Below, piece by piece: positions 6,800 to 17,136 of a stretch of DNA of 23,582 bases. Positions within the stretch are counted from its first letter, which is position 1; the number at the start of each line of letters is the position of its first letter. Position numbers and translations under genes: made by a program. This DNA is from a bacterium (lineage in GTDB: Bacteria > DYJV01 > JALVYZ01). The stretch covers positions 1 to 23,582 of the forward strand of contig JALVYZ010000341.1 in assembly GCA_027037705.1 (NCBI GenBank). Reading direction: 5' to 3'. A model generated the notes under the pieces. It was not told the origin of the DNA, searched no databases, and was given only the letters and a program-made list of their open reading frames with translations.

Positions 6800-8123
6800 A
6801 ATTGATTACAATTTTGCATTAAAAGATATAATTGGAGATAAAGGAATAAGCATAAATGAAATTGAAAAATTAAGAGGAAAAAGTTTAGAAGTTCATAAAA
6901 GAATAATTCAAGAAATTAACAATCAAAAGATAGGTTTTTATCAATTATTAAATCAAGACTTAGTCGAATTAAAAAATAAAGTAGATGTTTATAAGCAAAA
7001 ATTTAAAAATATGGTTATTCTTGGAATTGGTGGGTCCTCTCTTGGGGCTAAGGCTATTTACAATGCGTTGGATAAAAATAGTCCAAGAAATTTATTCATA
7101 TTAGATAACATTGATCCAGATTTTTTTATTGATTTTATAGAAAAATTAAATTTAGATGAAACATGTTTTACTGTGATCAGCAAATCTGGAACTACTACAG
7201 AAACTATTTCTCAATTCTTAATTATATTGGATAAGGTTAAAAATAGATTTCAACAAGACTTTAAAGAAAGATTAATAATAATAACAGATCCCTCAAAAGG
7301 AGGGTTAAGAGAATATGTAAATAATTTTAAAATAACTTCATTTGACATACCTCAAAATGTAGGGGGGCGTTTCTCAGTCCTATCTCCAGTAGGTTTAGTT
7401 CCATTATACTTTGTAGATATAAATATAGACAAACTTTTAGAAGGTGCAAAAGATTATAGTAAAATTTGTTTAAAAGAATCAATATTTGAAAATCCTTCAT
7501 ATTTAACAGCTCTAATTCAATTTATATCTTTTTTTAAAGGTAAAAATATTTCGGTACTTTTTGCATATTCAAAATTTTTAGAAAATTTTGTTGAATGGTA
7601 CAAACAATTATGGGCTGAAAGTTTAGGAAAAGAAGAAAAGTTTGGTTTTACTCCACTAAAGGCTATTGGAGTTACAGATCAACATTCATTATTGCAATTA
7701 TTTATGGAAGGACCAGATGATAAAATAATAACTTTTATAAAAATTAAAAATTATAAAAAATCATTGTCTATACCTAAAATAGATGAAACCAATTATTATT
7801 CATATCTTTTTGAACATAATTTAAATGAAATTTTTAATTATGAATTTGAATCAGTTAAAGTAGCTCTTGCTAAAAGAGGTAAGATAAATTATACTATTTA
7901 TATTGATATGTTAGATGAATATCATCTTGGGGCTTTAATTTTTTACTTTATGATTAAAACAGTTTTTACAGGGTATTTATTTAAAATAGATCCTTTTAAT
8001 CAACCAGGTGTTGAAGAAGGAAAGAATTTTACTTATGGTTTATTAGGAAGAAAGGGGTATGAAAATAAAAAGATTGAATTTGAAAATTTTATGAGTAAAA
8101 TTCGTCAACAATTTATTATATGA
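6792..8123 (+). CDS. pgi: Glucose-6-phosphate isomerase
   Basis: A 443-residue phosphoglucose isomerase that interconverts glucose-6-phosphate and fructose-6-phosphate in the cytoplasm. Recognisable segments are ILGIGGSSLGAKA (76-88), the sugar-phosphate site SKSGTTTET (130-138), GGRFSVLSPVG (191-201), the catalytic-Glu region WAESLGKE (about 275), and TDQHSLLQLFMEGP. The length matches the shorter bacterial form (about 450) instead of the 550-residue E. coli type. Its ATG lies inside the end of the IscU-like gene (8-bp overlap), so both are on one transcript, and the STAS gene follows after 25 bp. Confidence 0.96.
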   Translation: MIKIDYNFALKDIIGDKGISINEIEKLRGKSLEVHKRIIQEINNQKIGFYQLLNQDLVELKNKVDVYKQKFKNMVILGIGGSSLGAKAIYNALDKNSPRNLFILDNIDPDFFIDFIEKLNLDETCFTVISKSGTTTETISQFLIILDKVKNRFQQDFKERLIIITDPSKGGLREYVNNFKITSFDIPQNVGGRFSVLSPVGLVPLYFVDINIDKLLEGAKDYSKICLKESIFENPSYLTALIQFISFFKGKNISVLFAYSKFLENFVEWYKQLWAESLGKEEKFGFTPLKAIGVTDQHSLLQLFMEGPDDKIITFIKIKNYKKSLSIPKIDETNYYSYLFEHNLNEIFNYEFESVKVALAKRGKINYTIYIDMLDEYHLGALIFYFMIKTVFTGYLFKIDPFNQPGVEEGKNFTYGLLGRKGYENKKIEFENFMSKIRQQFII

Positions 8124-8148
8124 AATATGATTTCAGGAGGAATAAAAA

Positions 8149-8487
8149 ATGCAAATTGAGAAAAAAGTAAATGGTGATATAGTAATTTTTTCATTTTCTG
8201 GAAATTTAATTCTCTCAGAATTAGAATCTGTAAGAGAACAAGTTAGGGATACAATTGAGAAGGAAAATGTAAATAATATAATTTTTGATATGACTGATGT
8301 AGATTTTATTGATTCTGCAGGAATTGGATTTGTTGTTTCTATTTATAAAACTTTAAAAGGGAGAAATGGTAAGTTTGCTCTTTGTGGATTAAAAACAAAA
8401 CCAAAAGAAGTTTTTAGTTTAACAAGACTTGATAAAATTATTAAAATTTATGATGACTTAGAAACTGCTATAGAAAATTTTAAATAA
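8149..8487 (+). CDS. STAS-domain anti-sigma-factor antagonist
   Basis: A 112-residue single STAS domain of the SpoIIAA/RsbV family. The phosphorylation motif DFIDSAGIGFVVS (52-64) is intact with Ser56 as the expected phospho-acceptor. Such proteins bind an anti-sigma or switch kinase and release its target when unphosphorylated. A strong Shine-Dalgarno (CAGGAGGAAT) precedes the ATG, so it may be expressed more strongly than its neighbours. No HATPase kinase or PP2C phosphatase gene lies in the window. It is followed after 3 bp by a sigma-54 activator gene, suggesting, but not proving, a joint regulatory role. Confidence 0.92.
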   Translation: MQIEKKVNGDIVIFSFSGNLILSELESVREQVRDTIEKENVNNIIFDMTDVDFIDSAGIGFVVSIYKTLKGRNGKFALCGLKTKPKEVFSLTRLDKIIKIYDDLETAIENFK

Positions 8488-8490
8488 AAA

Positions 8491-9828
8491 ATGAAAATAG
8501 CACTTTATGGAATTAAAGATAATATTAATTTAGACTCTGAAATAAATTTAGTTAAAATAGATGATATCGAGGAATTAAAAAAAAACAATGATGTTAAGGT
8601 CTTAATTGCAAATGTAAAGAATATTGAATTATTAAATTCTATTGCGCAGCTATTAATTTTCAAACCAAATTTAATTTTTATTTCATTTATTGAGAAAAAA
8701 GATTATCAACTCATCCCTAAAGTACTTGCAGCTGGGGCCAAAACATTTTTTTTTCCACCATTTAATAAAAATTTTCCAAGAATATTAAGCTATTTAAAAG
8801 AAATTATAAACAAAAATAAAGAAGAATATGAACCTACAGAAAGTTTTTTAGGTATTGTTGGGAAGAGCAAGAAAATTTTAGAGGTTTTTAATATAATAAA
8901 GAATGTTGCTCCAACTGATTCAACGGTCTTAATAACAGGAGAAAGTGGAACTGGAAAAGAACTTGTAGCTAAAGCAATACATTCTTTAAGTAAAAGAAAA
9001 GATAAACCTTTTATCCCAATAAATTGTGGAGCAATACCAAAAGATTTAATAGAAAGTGAATTATTTGGTTATAAAAAGGGCGCTTTTACCGGTGCTAATA
9101 CAAATAAAGTAGGAAGATTCGAAGCCGCAAATAATGGAACTGTTTTTCTCGATGAAATTGGTGAATTACCACTTGATATGCAGGTAAAATTATTGAGAGT
9201 TTTACAGGAGAATGAAATTCAACCAATTGGTAGTAATTTACCGATTAAAATTAATGTTAGAATTATAGCTGCTACTAATAAAAATTTAGAACAATTAATT
9301 GAAGAAAATAAGTTTAGAGAAGATTTGTTTTATAGATTAAATGTTATTAATATACATTTACCTCCACTTAGAGAGAGAAAAGAAGATATAGATTTATTAA
9401 TTGACCATTATATTAAAATATTTTCAGAAAAACATGAAAAATCCGATAAAATATATGGTATGGCAGAGGAAACAAAATTTATTTTAAAAAATTACAGCTG
9501 GCCTGGAAATATAAGGGAGCTCAAAAATTGTATAGAAAGATTAGTTGTATTGAAGTCAGAGGGAATAATTTTACCATCAGATTTGCCTCCAAAATTTTTT
9601 GATTTAGATGACCTTGAGGATAATGTTTCTGATAAAGAATTTATGAATAATCTATTTCAATTGTCAGATGAAGGGGTTGATTTAAAATCTTTAATTGAGA
9701 ACATAGAGACTTCAATGATTATACAGGCATTAGAAAAGGCTGGTGGAGTAAAAGAGAAAGCAGCTAAATTATTAGGGATTAAAAGAACTACATTAATAGA
9801 AAAAATGAAGAGAAAAAACTTAATGTGA
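8491..9828 (+). CDS. Sigma-54-dependent activator with degenerate receiver domain
   Basis: A 445-residue enhancer-binding protein. Residues 1-105 fold-match a CheY-like receiver (VLIANVKN at 37-44 and LAAGAKTFFFPPF at 79-91) but lack the phospho-acceptor Asp and the conserved KP lysine, so it is probably not phosphorylated, as in FleQ-type proteins. The AAA+ domain is complete: Walker A GESGTGKE (150-157), GAFTGA (197-202) for sigma-54 contact, Walker B FLDE (219-222), sensor region and [11 protein letters not shown]. The C-terminus is a Fis-type helix-turn-helix (AAKLLGIKRTTLIEKMKR). It is in an operon with the STAS gene before it and the TPR gene after it (4-bp GTGA overlap). Its target promoters cannot be told; a role in surface or motility genes is only an analogy. 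Confidence 0.93.
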   Translation: MKIALYGIKDNINLDSEINLVKIDDIEELKKNNDVKVLIANVKNIELLNSIAQLLIFKPNLIFISFIEKKDYQLIPKVLAAGAKTFFFPPFNKNFPRILSYLKEIINKNKEEYEPTESFLGIVGKSKKILEVFNIIKNVAPTDSTVLITGESGTGKELVAKAIHSLSKRKDKPFIPINCGAIPKDLIESELFGYKKGAFTGANTNKVGRFEAANNGTVFLDEIGELPLDMQVKLLRVLQENEIQPIGSNLPIKINVRIIAATNKNLEQLIEENKFREDLFYRLNVINIHLPPLRERKEDIDLLIDHYIKIFSEKHEKSDKIYGMAEETKFILKNYSWPGNIRELKNCIERLVVLKSEGIILPSDLPPKFFDLDDLEDNVSDKEFMNNLFQLSDEGVDLKSLIENIETSMIIQALEKAGGVKEKAAKLLGIKRTTLIEKMKRKNLM

Positions 9829-12308
9829 AAATGAAAAAGATTTTTTTTTTACTTTTTTTTATAATAATTAATTTACTATATGGTGAAAATTTAAACTATA
9901 TTACAGCTATTAAATATAGAGACTTCCCTAAAAAAAATTTTGTTAGACTGGTATTATTTTTTGTATCTCCCCCTCCATTTTTTGAAATTAAAAAATTATC
10001 AGAGAAAAAATTAAAAATTATACTATATAATACTGATCTAACGAAATATGTGCCTATTGTTAAAGTCAAGTCTGAAATTTTATCAGAAATTATTCCTAAA
10101 CAAAATAAAGCAAATGTTGAGGTAACTTTTATATTTAAAAAAGATATTTATGATTATTCTTATATAAAATCAGTGGCACCAAATTTAATTTATTTAAAAG
10201 TAATTGTACATAAACAAAAAAAAATACCATTAGAGTCTGAAAATAAAACAAAAGAAAAGAAAATTACAAAAAAAGAAACTCTTAAAAAATTACAAAAAAA
10301 GGTAGCTCCAAAACAGGCCAAGAAAGTTAAACCTAAAATAAAACCTAAACCAAAACCAAGAAAGGTTGAGATCCCTGAAGTTAAAATAAATCAAGCAAAA
10401 AAGATTTATGATCTTGGACTGTATAAGATGTCAGAGGGAAAGTATTCAGAAGCTATTTCTATATTTAATCAAATTTTATCTCAATTTTCAAAGGATAATC
10501 CTTATTACATAAAGGCACAATTTAGAATTGCTGATTGTTATTATAAGACTATGGATTTAAAAGATCCTCATAGTGTGATGAATGTAGCAAAAATTTATTT
10601 TGAATTAGTTTCAAAATATCCAAAAAATCCTGAATCAAGTTGGGGAATGTTTCAAATAGGGAATTGTTATATGAAACTTGGTTTTTATGAAGAAGCATTA
10701 GCAGCTTTTAAATATGTTATAAAATATGCTCCTAAAACTCTCTATGTTAAAACTGCAAAATTTAATGTCGGTACAATACTATTAAAATTCAGAAAATACA
10801 ATGAGGCTATTAAATATTTTCAGGATATTATAAAAAATTATCCAAAAAGTCTTATATTAGAAAAGGCATATTATAAATTAGGTGATTGTTATGCTGCATT
10901 AAAAAAATATAAAAAAGCAATCAAGTATTATCAATACGCTGAAAAAAATTGGCCAGAACTTTTAAATGAGATGCCTGAAACATTATATAATATTGGAGAT
11001 ACTTATTTTCATTTAAAAAAATATGGAAAAGCAAGAGAGTATTTCTTAAAAATAAGATCTCTTTTTCCAAAAACAAACTATGTTAATATAGCACTTTTGA
11101 AAGTTGGAGAAACTTATTTAAAAGAAAATAAAATTGATAATGCTCTTTATGTTTTTAATAGAGTTATTCAAATATCAAAAGATAAAAATAATCAAATTAT
11201 TGCAAGAATAAGAATGGCAGAAATAGGATTTAAATATAATATTTCTCCTGAAATTAAAAAGGAATATGGATATCTTGTTAATCCAGAAAAAGGCTTTCTA
11301 TACATTATTAAAAATTATCCAGAAAATAAATTGACTCAAGTAGCATATTCTAAATTAGTAAAATATTACTTAAAAAAAGGGATTTATTCTAAAGCTGTTT
11401 ATTATTTAGAAGAATTTTTTAGAAAATTTCCTTTTTCAGAAATTGATGATTTAATGAAATCAAATTTAAAGCAAGCATTAAAAGGATATATTAATCTTTT
11501 ATTTCAAAATAAAAATTATTATAAAATCGCAGTTTACTATGAAAAATACAAAGAAGATTTATTTAATACCATATATAATCAGAATTTATTTTTACAAATT
11601 GCACTTAGTTTAAAAAATTTATTTTTAATTCAAGAGTCTACAACTCTTTTTAAAAAAATTTATAAAAAAACAAAAAAGAATAAAGATTTTATTGAGTACA
11701 ATATTATTGATAATGATTTTATATTAGGAGACAAAAATATTTTAAATAAAATCAATATATTTTTAAAAAAATATCCAAATTCTTTATATAAAAATGATTT
11801 ATTATTTTTAAAGGGAAAAATTATAGCTAAATCTGGGAATTTTTATGAATCTTTGAAAATATATCTAAAATTATTAAATTCAAATTATAAACCATTTTTA
11901 GTGACTTATGAAATTGCAAAACTTTATGAGAGTATTGGAGATTTAAAAAATGCTTACAAGCAGTATTCAATGTTAATTTCTTTTCCATATTCAGATAATA
12001 ATGTGAATTTTATAATTTCTGACATTTATTTTAAAAAAGGTTATTTAGACTTTAAATTAAAAAATTATGATTCTGCTATTAAAGAATTAGGTCAATTTAT
12101 AAAAAGATTTCCAAATGATAATAGAGTAGCTGAGGCATATTTCTATATTGGACAGTGTTATTTTCTAAAAGGAGATTATAAAAAAGCAAAAGAGAAATTT
12201 GATTTTATAATGAAAAGTTATAGTAATACATTCTGGGCAAAATCATCTTCTTATTATTTGCAGAAAATTAATTGGATAGAAAAACAAGAAAAAGAATTTA
12301 ACTTTTAA
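9825..12308 (+). CDS. Large secreted TPR protein with AMIN-like N-terminal domain
   Basis: An 827-residue protein with a signal peptide (MKMKKIFFLLFFIIINLLYG), a beta-rich N-terminal region (about 25-130) that may be an AMIN-like domain, a Lys/Pro-rich linker (about 133-188, with KPKIKPKPKPRK) and then tetratricopeptide-type repeats to the end. Clear repeat units include SEGKYSEAISIFNQIL, KLGFYEEALAAFKYVI, KFRKYNEAIKYFQDII and LKNYDSAIKELGQFI; the pattern resembles YbgF/CpoB/BamD-like outer-membrane TPRs. The linker suits spanning or binding peptidoglycan. The frame is open from GTG at 9825, which overlaps the upstream stop as GTGA; ATG at 9831 is an equally possible start. The stop overlaps the convergent leuD stop. 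Function unknown; likely an envelope scaffold controlled with the regulator before it. Confidence 0.82.
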   Translation: MKMKKIFFLLFFIIINLLYGENLNYITAIKYRDFPKKNFVRLVLFFVSPPPFFEIKKLSEKKLKIILYNTDLTKYVPIVKVKSEILSEIIPKQNKANVEVTFIFKKDIYDYSYIKSVAPNLIYLKVIVHKQKKIPLESENKTKEKKITKKETLKKLQKKVAPKQAKKVKPKIKPKPKPRKVEIPEVKINQAKKIYDLGLYKMSEGKYSEAISIFNQILSQFSKDNPYYIKAQFRIADCYYKTMDLKDPHSVMNVAKIYFELVSKYPKNPESSWGMFQIGNCYMKLGFYEEALAAFKYVIKYAPKTLYVKTAKFNVGTILLKFRKYNEAIKYFQDIIKNYPKSLILEKAYYKLGDCYAALKKYKKAIKYYQYAEKNWPELLNEMPETLYNIGDTYFHLKKYGKAREYFLKIRSLFPKTNYVNIALLKVGETYLKENKIDNALYVFNRVIQISKDKNNQIIARIRMAEIGFKYNISPEIKKEYGYLVNPEKGFLYIIKNYPENKLTQVAYSKLVKYYLKKGIYSKAVYYLEEFFRKFPFSEIDDLMKSNLKQALKGYINLLFQNKNYYKIAVYYEKYKEDLFNTIYNQNLFLQIALSLKNLFLIQESTTLFKKIYKKTKKNKDFIEYNIIDNDFILGDKNILNKINIFLKKYPNSLYKNDLLFLKGKIIAKSGNFYESLKIYLKLLNSNYKPFLVTYEIAKLYESIGDLKNAYKQYSMLISFPYSDNNVNFIISDIYFKKGYLDFKLKNYDSAIKELGQFIKRFPNDNRVAEAYFYIGQCYFLKGDYKKAKEKFDFIMKSYSNTFWAKSSSYYLQKINWIEKQEKEFNF

Positions 12309-12802
12309 ATAGCAATTTTTCCATGTTTCTTTATATGATTAACAAGTCCGCCATCGTTTAATATTTTCATCATAACATCAGGTAATGGGGGAAATTCAAA
12401 TTTAATGCCTTTTGTTTCATCAATAAGTATTCCTTTTTCAAGGTTTAATCTTAATATATCTCCTTCATCTATTTTGTCTGTATCACATATTACAACAGGC
12501 AGACCAACATTAATTGCATTTCTAAAAAATATTCTTGCAAAAGATTTTGCTATAACAGCACTTACTCCAGAAAGTTTTATAATAGTAGGAGCATGCTCTC
12601 TACTTGAACCAAGACCAAAATTCTTTCCTCCAACAACAAAATCTCCTTTTTTCATATTGTTAGCAAAATCTTCTCTTGCATCTTCAAGTACATGTTTTGC
12701 AAGTTCAGGCAAATTTGACCTTAAATGAAAATATCTACCAGGAGCTATATGATCAGTGCTAATATCGTCTCCAAATTTCCATGCTCTTCCTTTTAATTCC
12801 AT
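12305..12802 (-). CDS. leuD: 3-isopropylmalate dehydratase small subunit (LeuD-like)
   Basis: A 165-residue swivel-domain subunit of the LeuCD/HacAB family, which isomerises 2-isopropylmalate to 3-isopropylmalate in leucine synthesis. It shows FGDDISTDHIAPGRYF (10-25) and the active-site loop GLGSSREHAP (63-72), with Ser/Arg residues that bind substrate. The short length (160-170) fits the archaeal/bacterial stand-alone small subunit type. The specificity loop after GRY reads FHLRSN, unlike the commonest YLxT forms, so a homoaconitase or dimethylmalate dehydratase function is not excluded. The large subunit is not in the window. psd lies 1 bp upstream, ilvN and ilvC further upstream in the same operon, supporting a branched-chain amino-acid role. 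It converges on the TPR gene with stop codons overlapping by 4 bp. Confidence 0.83.
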   Translation of the reverse strand: MELKGRAWKFGDDISTDHIAPGRYFHLRSNLPELAKHVLEDAREDFANNMKKGDFVVGGKNFGLGSSREHAPTIIKLSGVSAVIAKSFARIFFRNAINVGLPVVICDTDKIDEGDILRLNLEKGILIDETKGIKFEFPPLPDVMMKILNDGGLVNHIKKHGKIAI

Positions 12803-12803
12803 T

Positions 12804-13442
12804 TTAGCTCTCCTTCAATTTTAATATTCCTAAAACAGTTTCACCAGCATAGACTTGCTGTTTTTCAGAAATTGATAACTCAATAATATCTTTGGGAATT
12901 ATTACTTCTGCTCTTGAGCCAAATCGAATCATTCCAATTTTTTGAGAAGTATCTATTTCATTTCCAATTTCAACATAAGATACAATTCTTCTTGCTATTA
13001 AACCTGCAATTTGAGTTAATTTATACTTAAATTCACCTGAATCTATAATATAATCCATTTTTTCATTTTCATCTGAAGCTTTGTCTAAAGAAGCATTAAA
13101 AAATTTCCCTTTTCTATAAATTTTATCAATAATCTTTCCTTTATAAGGTGCTCTATTGATATGAACATCAAATATAGTCATAAAAATTGAGATTTTATAA
13201 CAAATTTTATTTGTAAAATCAGGTGTTAATTCTTCTATTTTTAAAACTTTACCATCTGCAGGCGAGACAAAAAAATTGTCAATTTTAGGTTTAAATCTAA
13301 CAGGATCTCTGAAAAAATATGCAGAAAAAAGAAAAAGTAAAAAAAATATATAAGTTAAAAATTTAAAATGGGAAAAAATTGCAAGTATTGTTAAAATCCC
13401 TAAAACAATTAAAATTGGAAATCCTTCTTTTGTTATCTTCAT
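12804..13442 (-). CDS. psd: Phosphatidylserine decarboxylase proenzyme
   Basis: A 212-residue short-form (type related to archaeal/Geobacter) phosphatidylserine decarboxylase, making phosphatidylethanolamine at the inner membrane. Two N-terminal membrane helices (about 8-25 and 28-44) are followed by SPADGKV (60-66), DVHINRAP (92-99) and the self-cleavage motif RFGSR (173-177), where Ser176 would become the pyruvoyl group. No pssA gene is adjacent. It is in the tig-clpP-ilvN-ilvC-psd-leuD run, but a 209-bp short-repeat island separates it from ilvC. No obvious Shine-Dalgarno stands immediately before the ATG, which follows an A/T-rich stretch. Confidence 0.93.
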   Translation of the reverse strand: MKITKEGFPILIVLGILTILAIFSHFKFLTYIFFLLFLFSAYFFRDPVRFKPKIDNFFVSPADGKVLKIEELTPDFTNKICYKISIFMTIFDVHINRAPYKGKIIDKIYRKGKFFNASLDKASDENEKMDYIIDSGEFKYKLTQIAGLIARRIVSYVEIGNEIDTSQKIGMIRFGSRAEVIIPKDIIELSISEKQQVYAGETVLGILKLKES

Positions 13443-13456
13443 TTTAAAATAAATTA

Positions 13457-13647
13457 AGTGTTAGTGTTGGTGTTAGTTTTTGTAATTTATAGTTATTAAT
13501 TGTAATTAAGTTATTAATAGTTATTCGTTGTGTGAGCAATTTTTCATTATTAATTATTCATTAATTTTATTTGCTCCCGACTCCGTACTCACCACTTTGT
13601 TAATCTCACTAACTTCAACTAACATTAACTAACCTCTAACTAACCTT
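13457..13647 (-). repeat. Short-tandem-repeat island B (ilvC-psd gap)
   Basis: Read on the minus strand (the direction of transcription), the gap between ilvC and psd holds GTTAG-rich degenerate repeats (13647-13598), CGGAGTCGGGAG, then AATGAAT/AATAATG words, then an AATAACT-type block, then AACACC AACACT AACACT hexamers. The part at 13477-13528 matches 23262-23313 (opposite strand) over 52 bp with only 3 differences, all transitions. No coding frame is evident. This is one of three related islands in the window. Confidence 0.85.
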
Positions 13648-13651
13648 TAAA

Positions 13652-14671
<1,020 letters not shown>

Positions 14672-14684
14672 TTATCCTCCTATT

Positions 14685-15167
14685 TTATCTATTCGTTCTT
14701 TGCATTGCAAGGAGTCCTGTCCTTGCAATCTCTTTTAAACCATAAGGTTTTAACATATCTATGAATGCATTAATTTTATTTTCATCTCCTGTGATTTCAA
14801 TTATGAAACCATTTTTAGATGCATCTACAATTTTTCCTCTAAAAACATTTGTCAAGTTTATAACTTCAATTCTTTGATTTGGTTTCGGAGAAACTTTTAA
14901 AAGAACAAGTTCTCTTCCAACAAAATCTATAATTTCATTCATGTCAATAACTTTAATAACATTTATAAGTTTATTTAACTGTTTTTTTATTTGTTCAATA
15001 ATTAACTCATCACCTGTAGTTACTAAAGTAATTCTTGAAATTTTAGGATCTAAAGTTGGTGCTACATTTAAAGTTTCAATATTAAATCCTCTACCGCTAA
15101 ATAATCCAGCAACTCTTGATAACACCCCAAACTCATTTTGTACTAAAACTGAAATTACATGTTTCAT
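14685..15167 (-). CDS. ilvN: Acetolactate synthase small (regulatory) subunit
   Basis: A 160-residue regulatory subunit of acetohydroxyacid synthase. The N-terminal ACT domain (residues 3-75, HVISVLVQNEFGVLSRVAGLFSGRGFNIETLNV) binds valine for feedback inhibition; the C-terminal half has the usual ELVLLKV and RTGLLAMQR segments. The catalytic partner ilvB is not beside it; instead clpP ends 1 bp upstream. ilvC follows, so the function in branched-chain synthesis is well supported by context. Confidence 0.95.
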   Translation of the reverse strand: MKHVISVLVQNEFGVLSRVAGLFSGRGFNIETLNVAPTLDPKISRITLVTTGDELIIEQIKKQLNKLINVIKVIDMNEIIDFVGRELVLLKVSPKPNQRIEVINLTNVFRGKIVDASKNGFIIEITGDENKINAFIDMLKPYGLKEIARTGLLAMQRTNR

Positions 15168-15168
15168 A

Positions 15169-15753
15169 CTATTCCCTCTTTTTAAAAATTTTGTCTATTA
15201 TTCCATAATGGAGAGCTTCTTCTGACGACATAAAAAAGTCTCTGTCTGTATCTTTCCTGATTTTTTTAATTGATTGTCCTGTATGTTTTGAAAGAATTTC
15301 ATTTAATATTTCCTTCATTCTTATAATTTCTTTTGCATGAATTTCTACTTCACTTGCCTGACCACTGAAGCCTCCAAGTGGTTGATGGAGCATTATTCTT
15401 GAATTTGGTAAGGCAAATCTTTTCCCTTTTGTACCTGCTGCCAGTAAAATTGCTCCCATACTTGCTGCTTGCCCAATACAAATTGTAGAAACATCACATT
15501 TTATAAATTGCATTGTATCATAAATAGCAAGACCTGAAGTCACAACTCCACCAGGAGAATTAATGTATAAAAAAATATCTTTATCAGGATCTTCTGCTTC
15601 TAAAAAAAGCATTTGAGCAATAATAGCATTTGCAACATAGTCATTAATTTCTGAACCTAATAATATTATTCTATCTTTTAAAAGTCTTGAATATATATCA
15701 TAAGCTCTTTCACCTTTTGATGTTGTTTCAATAACAATTGGAGTCAGATTCAT
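15169..15753 (-). CDS. clpP: ATP-dependent Clp protease proteolytic subunit
   Basis: A 194-residue ClpP serine protease, forming the barrel degraded-protein chamber with ClpX or ClpA ATPases. The catalytic triad is visible as Ser98 ([14 protein letters not shown]), His123 ([12 protein letters not shown]) and Asp172 ([10 protein letters not shown]). The start residue overlaps the stop of tig at position 15753, so tig and clpP are coupled. The usual partner clpX is absent from the position after clpP, where ilvN follows instead. Confidence 0.97.
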   Translation of the reverse strand: MNLTPIVIETTSKGERAYDIYSRLLKDRIILLGSEINDYVANAIIAQMLFLEAEDPDKDIFLYINSPGGVVTSGLAIYDTMQFIKCDVSTICIGQAASMGAILLAAGTKGKRFALPNSRIMLHQPLGGFSGQASEVEIHAKEIIRMKEILNEILSKHTGQSIKKIRKDTDRDFFMSSEEALHYGIIDKIFKKRE

Positions 15754-17009
15754 TACTCATTTTCCTCCTTTTTTTCAGTTTCAATAACTTTTATATTTTC
15801 AAGAATATAGTTAATAGCTTTATCGTTAATTAAATCATCAAGTAATCTGTTGTAATCATCAGGCCTTGAATAATAAAATTTTTTAATATTCTCTACATCA
15901 AGATTGAACATTTCTGAAATTTTCTGAAATTTTTCTTCAATATCTTGGCTTTCTAACTTTATTCCTTCTTTTTCTATTATTTTATTTAATATTATTGCAT
16001 TTCTTATTTGTGTATCTGCCATCTTTTTTAATTCTTCTTCATCTGGTTTATTAGGACCTTTATATCCTTCTTGAAGCATCTTTACCTGTTTTTCAAGTAA
16101 GATTTCTGGATATTCAAATTTATTTATCTCTCTTAATTTTTCTAATGCTTTGTCTGTCAATATTCTTTTTTTCTTCTCTTCTAATTCTCTCTCAAGTTGT
16201 TCTCTCAATTTTTGTTTAAAATCTTCTACACTTTTATATTCTTCTCCAAATTGAGAAACAAATTCATCAGTTAATTCTGGCACAATAGGTTTTTTTATCC
16301 ATAAAACTTTTAACTTGAAATTTACTTCTTGTTCTTCACCATCTAAATTAACATTATGAGAGACTTCTGTTTCTTCATCTTTAGACAATCCTATAAAATA
16401 CTGATCAAAATCTGGAAGGAAAAAGTTCTGTCCTATTGTTAAAACCATTTCTTCACTTGAAAGTTTATCTATTTTTTCACCATCTTTGTTGAAAGCTTCT
16501 ATTTTAGCAACTATTTGATAGCCTTCTTTTACTGGTTCATCAATTGCATCTTCATATGAAGTAAATCTTTTTAAAACATTATCAAGAGCCTCATTAAACA
16601 TATCTTCTGTAACTTCTTCTTTTTCAATTTCTATTTCTAAATCTTTATATCCATTAACCTCAAAATCTTCAATTTTATAAAATTCTACACTGTATTTGAA
16701 TTCTTTATCTTCTTCAATTTCTGAGACTTCTTTTACTTTAGGTTCATCTACATATCTCAATTCTTTTTCTTCAATAATCTTTTTCAAAGAATCATTAACC
16801 ACATTTTCTAAAACATCAAATTTTATAGACTCTCCATATAATTTTTTAATATAACTGATTGGGACTTTGCCTTTTCTAAAGCCTTTGATATTTACTTTCT
16901 TCTTTAATTCCTTAAATTTTTCATTGAATTTTTTATTAACTTCTTCAGCAGGAATTGTTACATCTGCTTCAAGTTTTACTGGTGAAATTTCTTTTAATTC
17001 ATACTCCAT
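15753..17009 (-). CDS. tig: Trigger factor, ribosome-associated chaperone
   Basis: A 418-residue trigger factor. The N-terminal ribosome-binding domain has the signature GFRKGKVP (43-50); a FKBP-like prolyl isomerase domain follows (about 160-245, including [14 protein letters not shown] and [21 protein letters not shown]), and the C-terminal arm is long, helical and highly charged. It holds nascent chains at the ribosome exit. It is the first gene of the minus-strand operon and overlaps clpP by one base. A GAGAGGG Shine-Dalgarno precedes the ATG. No convincing promoter was found in the short region before it. Confidence 0.95.
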   Translation of the reverse strand: MEYELKEISPVKLEADVTIPAEEVNKKFNEKFKELKKKVNIKGFRKGKVPISYIKKLYGESIKFDVLENVVNDSLKKIIEEKELRYVDEPKVKEVSEIEEDKEFKYSVEFYKIEDFEVNGYKDLEIEIEKEEVTEDMFNEALDNVLKRFTSYEDAIDEPVKEGYQIVAKIEAFNKDGEKIDKLSSEEMVLTIGQNFFLPDFDQYFIGLSKDEETEVSHNVNLDGEEQEVNFKLKVLWIKKPIVPELTDEFVSQFGEEYKSVEDFKQKLREQLERELEEKKKRILTDKALEKLREINKFEYPEILLEKQVKMLQEGYKGPNKPDEEELKKMADTQIRNAIILNKIIEKEGIKLESQDIEEKFQKISEMFNLDVENIKKFYYSRPDDYNRLLDDLINDKAINYILENIKVIETEKKEENE

Positions 17010-17136
17010 TTTAACCCTCTCTTTAATATTTTATAATAGTTTCAAGCAACTTAACAGATTGTAACTTAAAAATCAATAAAAAAATAATTTGTGTTATCGT
17101 TGGAATTAGTAAGAATTATAGAGATAGATGTTAATT

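Noticed and set aside
17048-17069. AACTTAA direct repeat upstream of the acyl-CoA dehydrogenase promoter as an enhancer
   Set aside because: Two 7-bp AT-rich copies are expected by chance, and nothing similar lies before the other promoters.
17010-17100. Sigma-70 promoter for tig
   Set aside because: Several weak matches exist (for example TTGATT-N17-TAAGTT) but none stands out, so none was listed.
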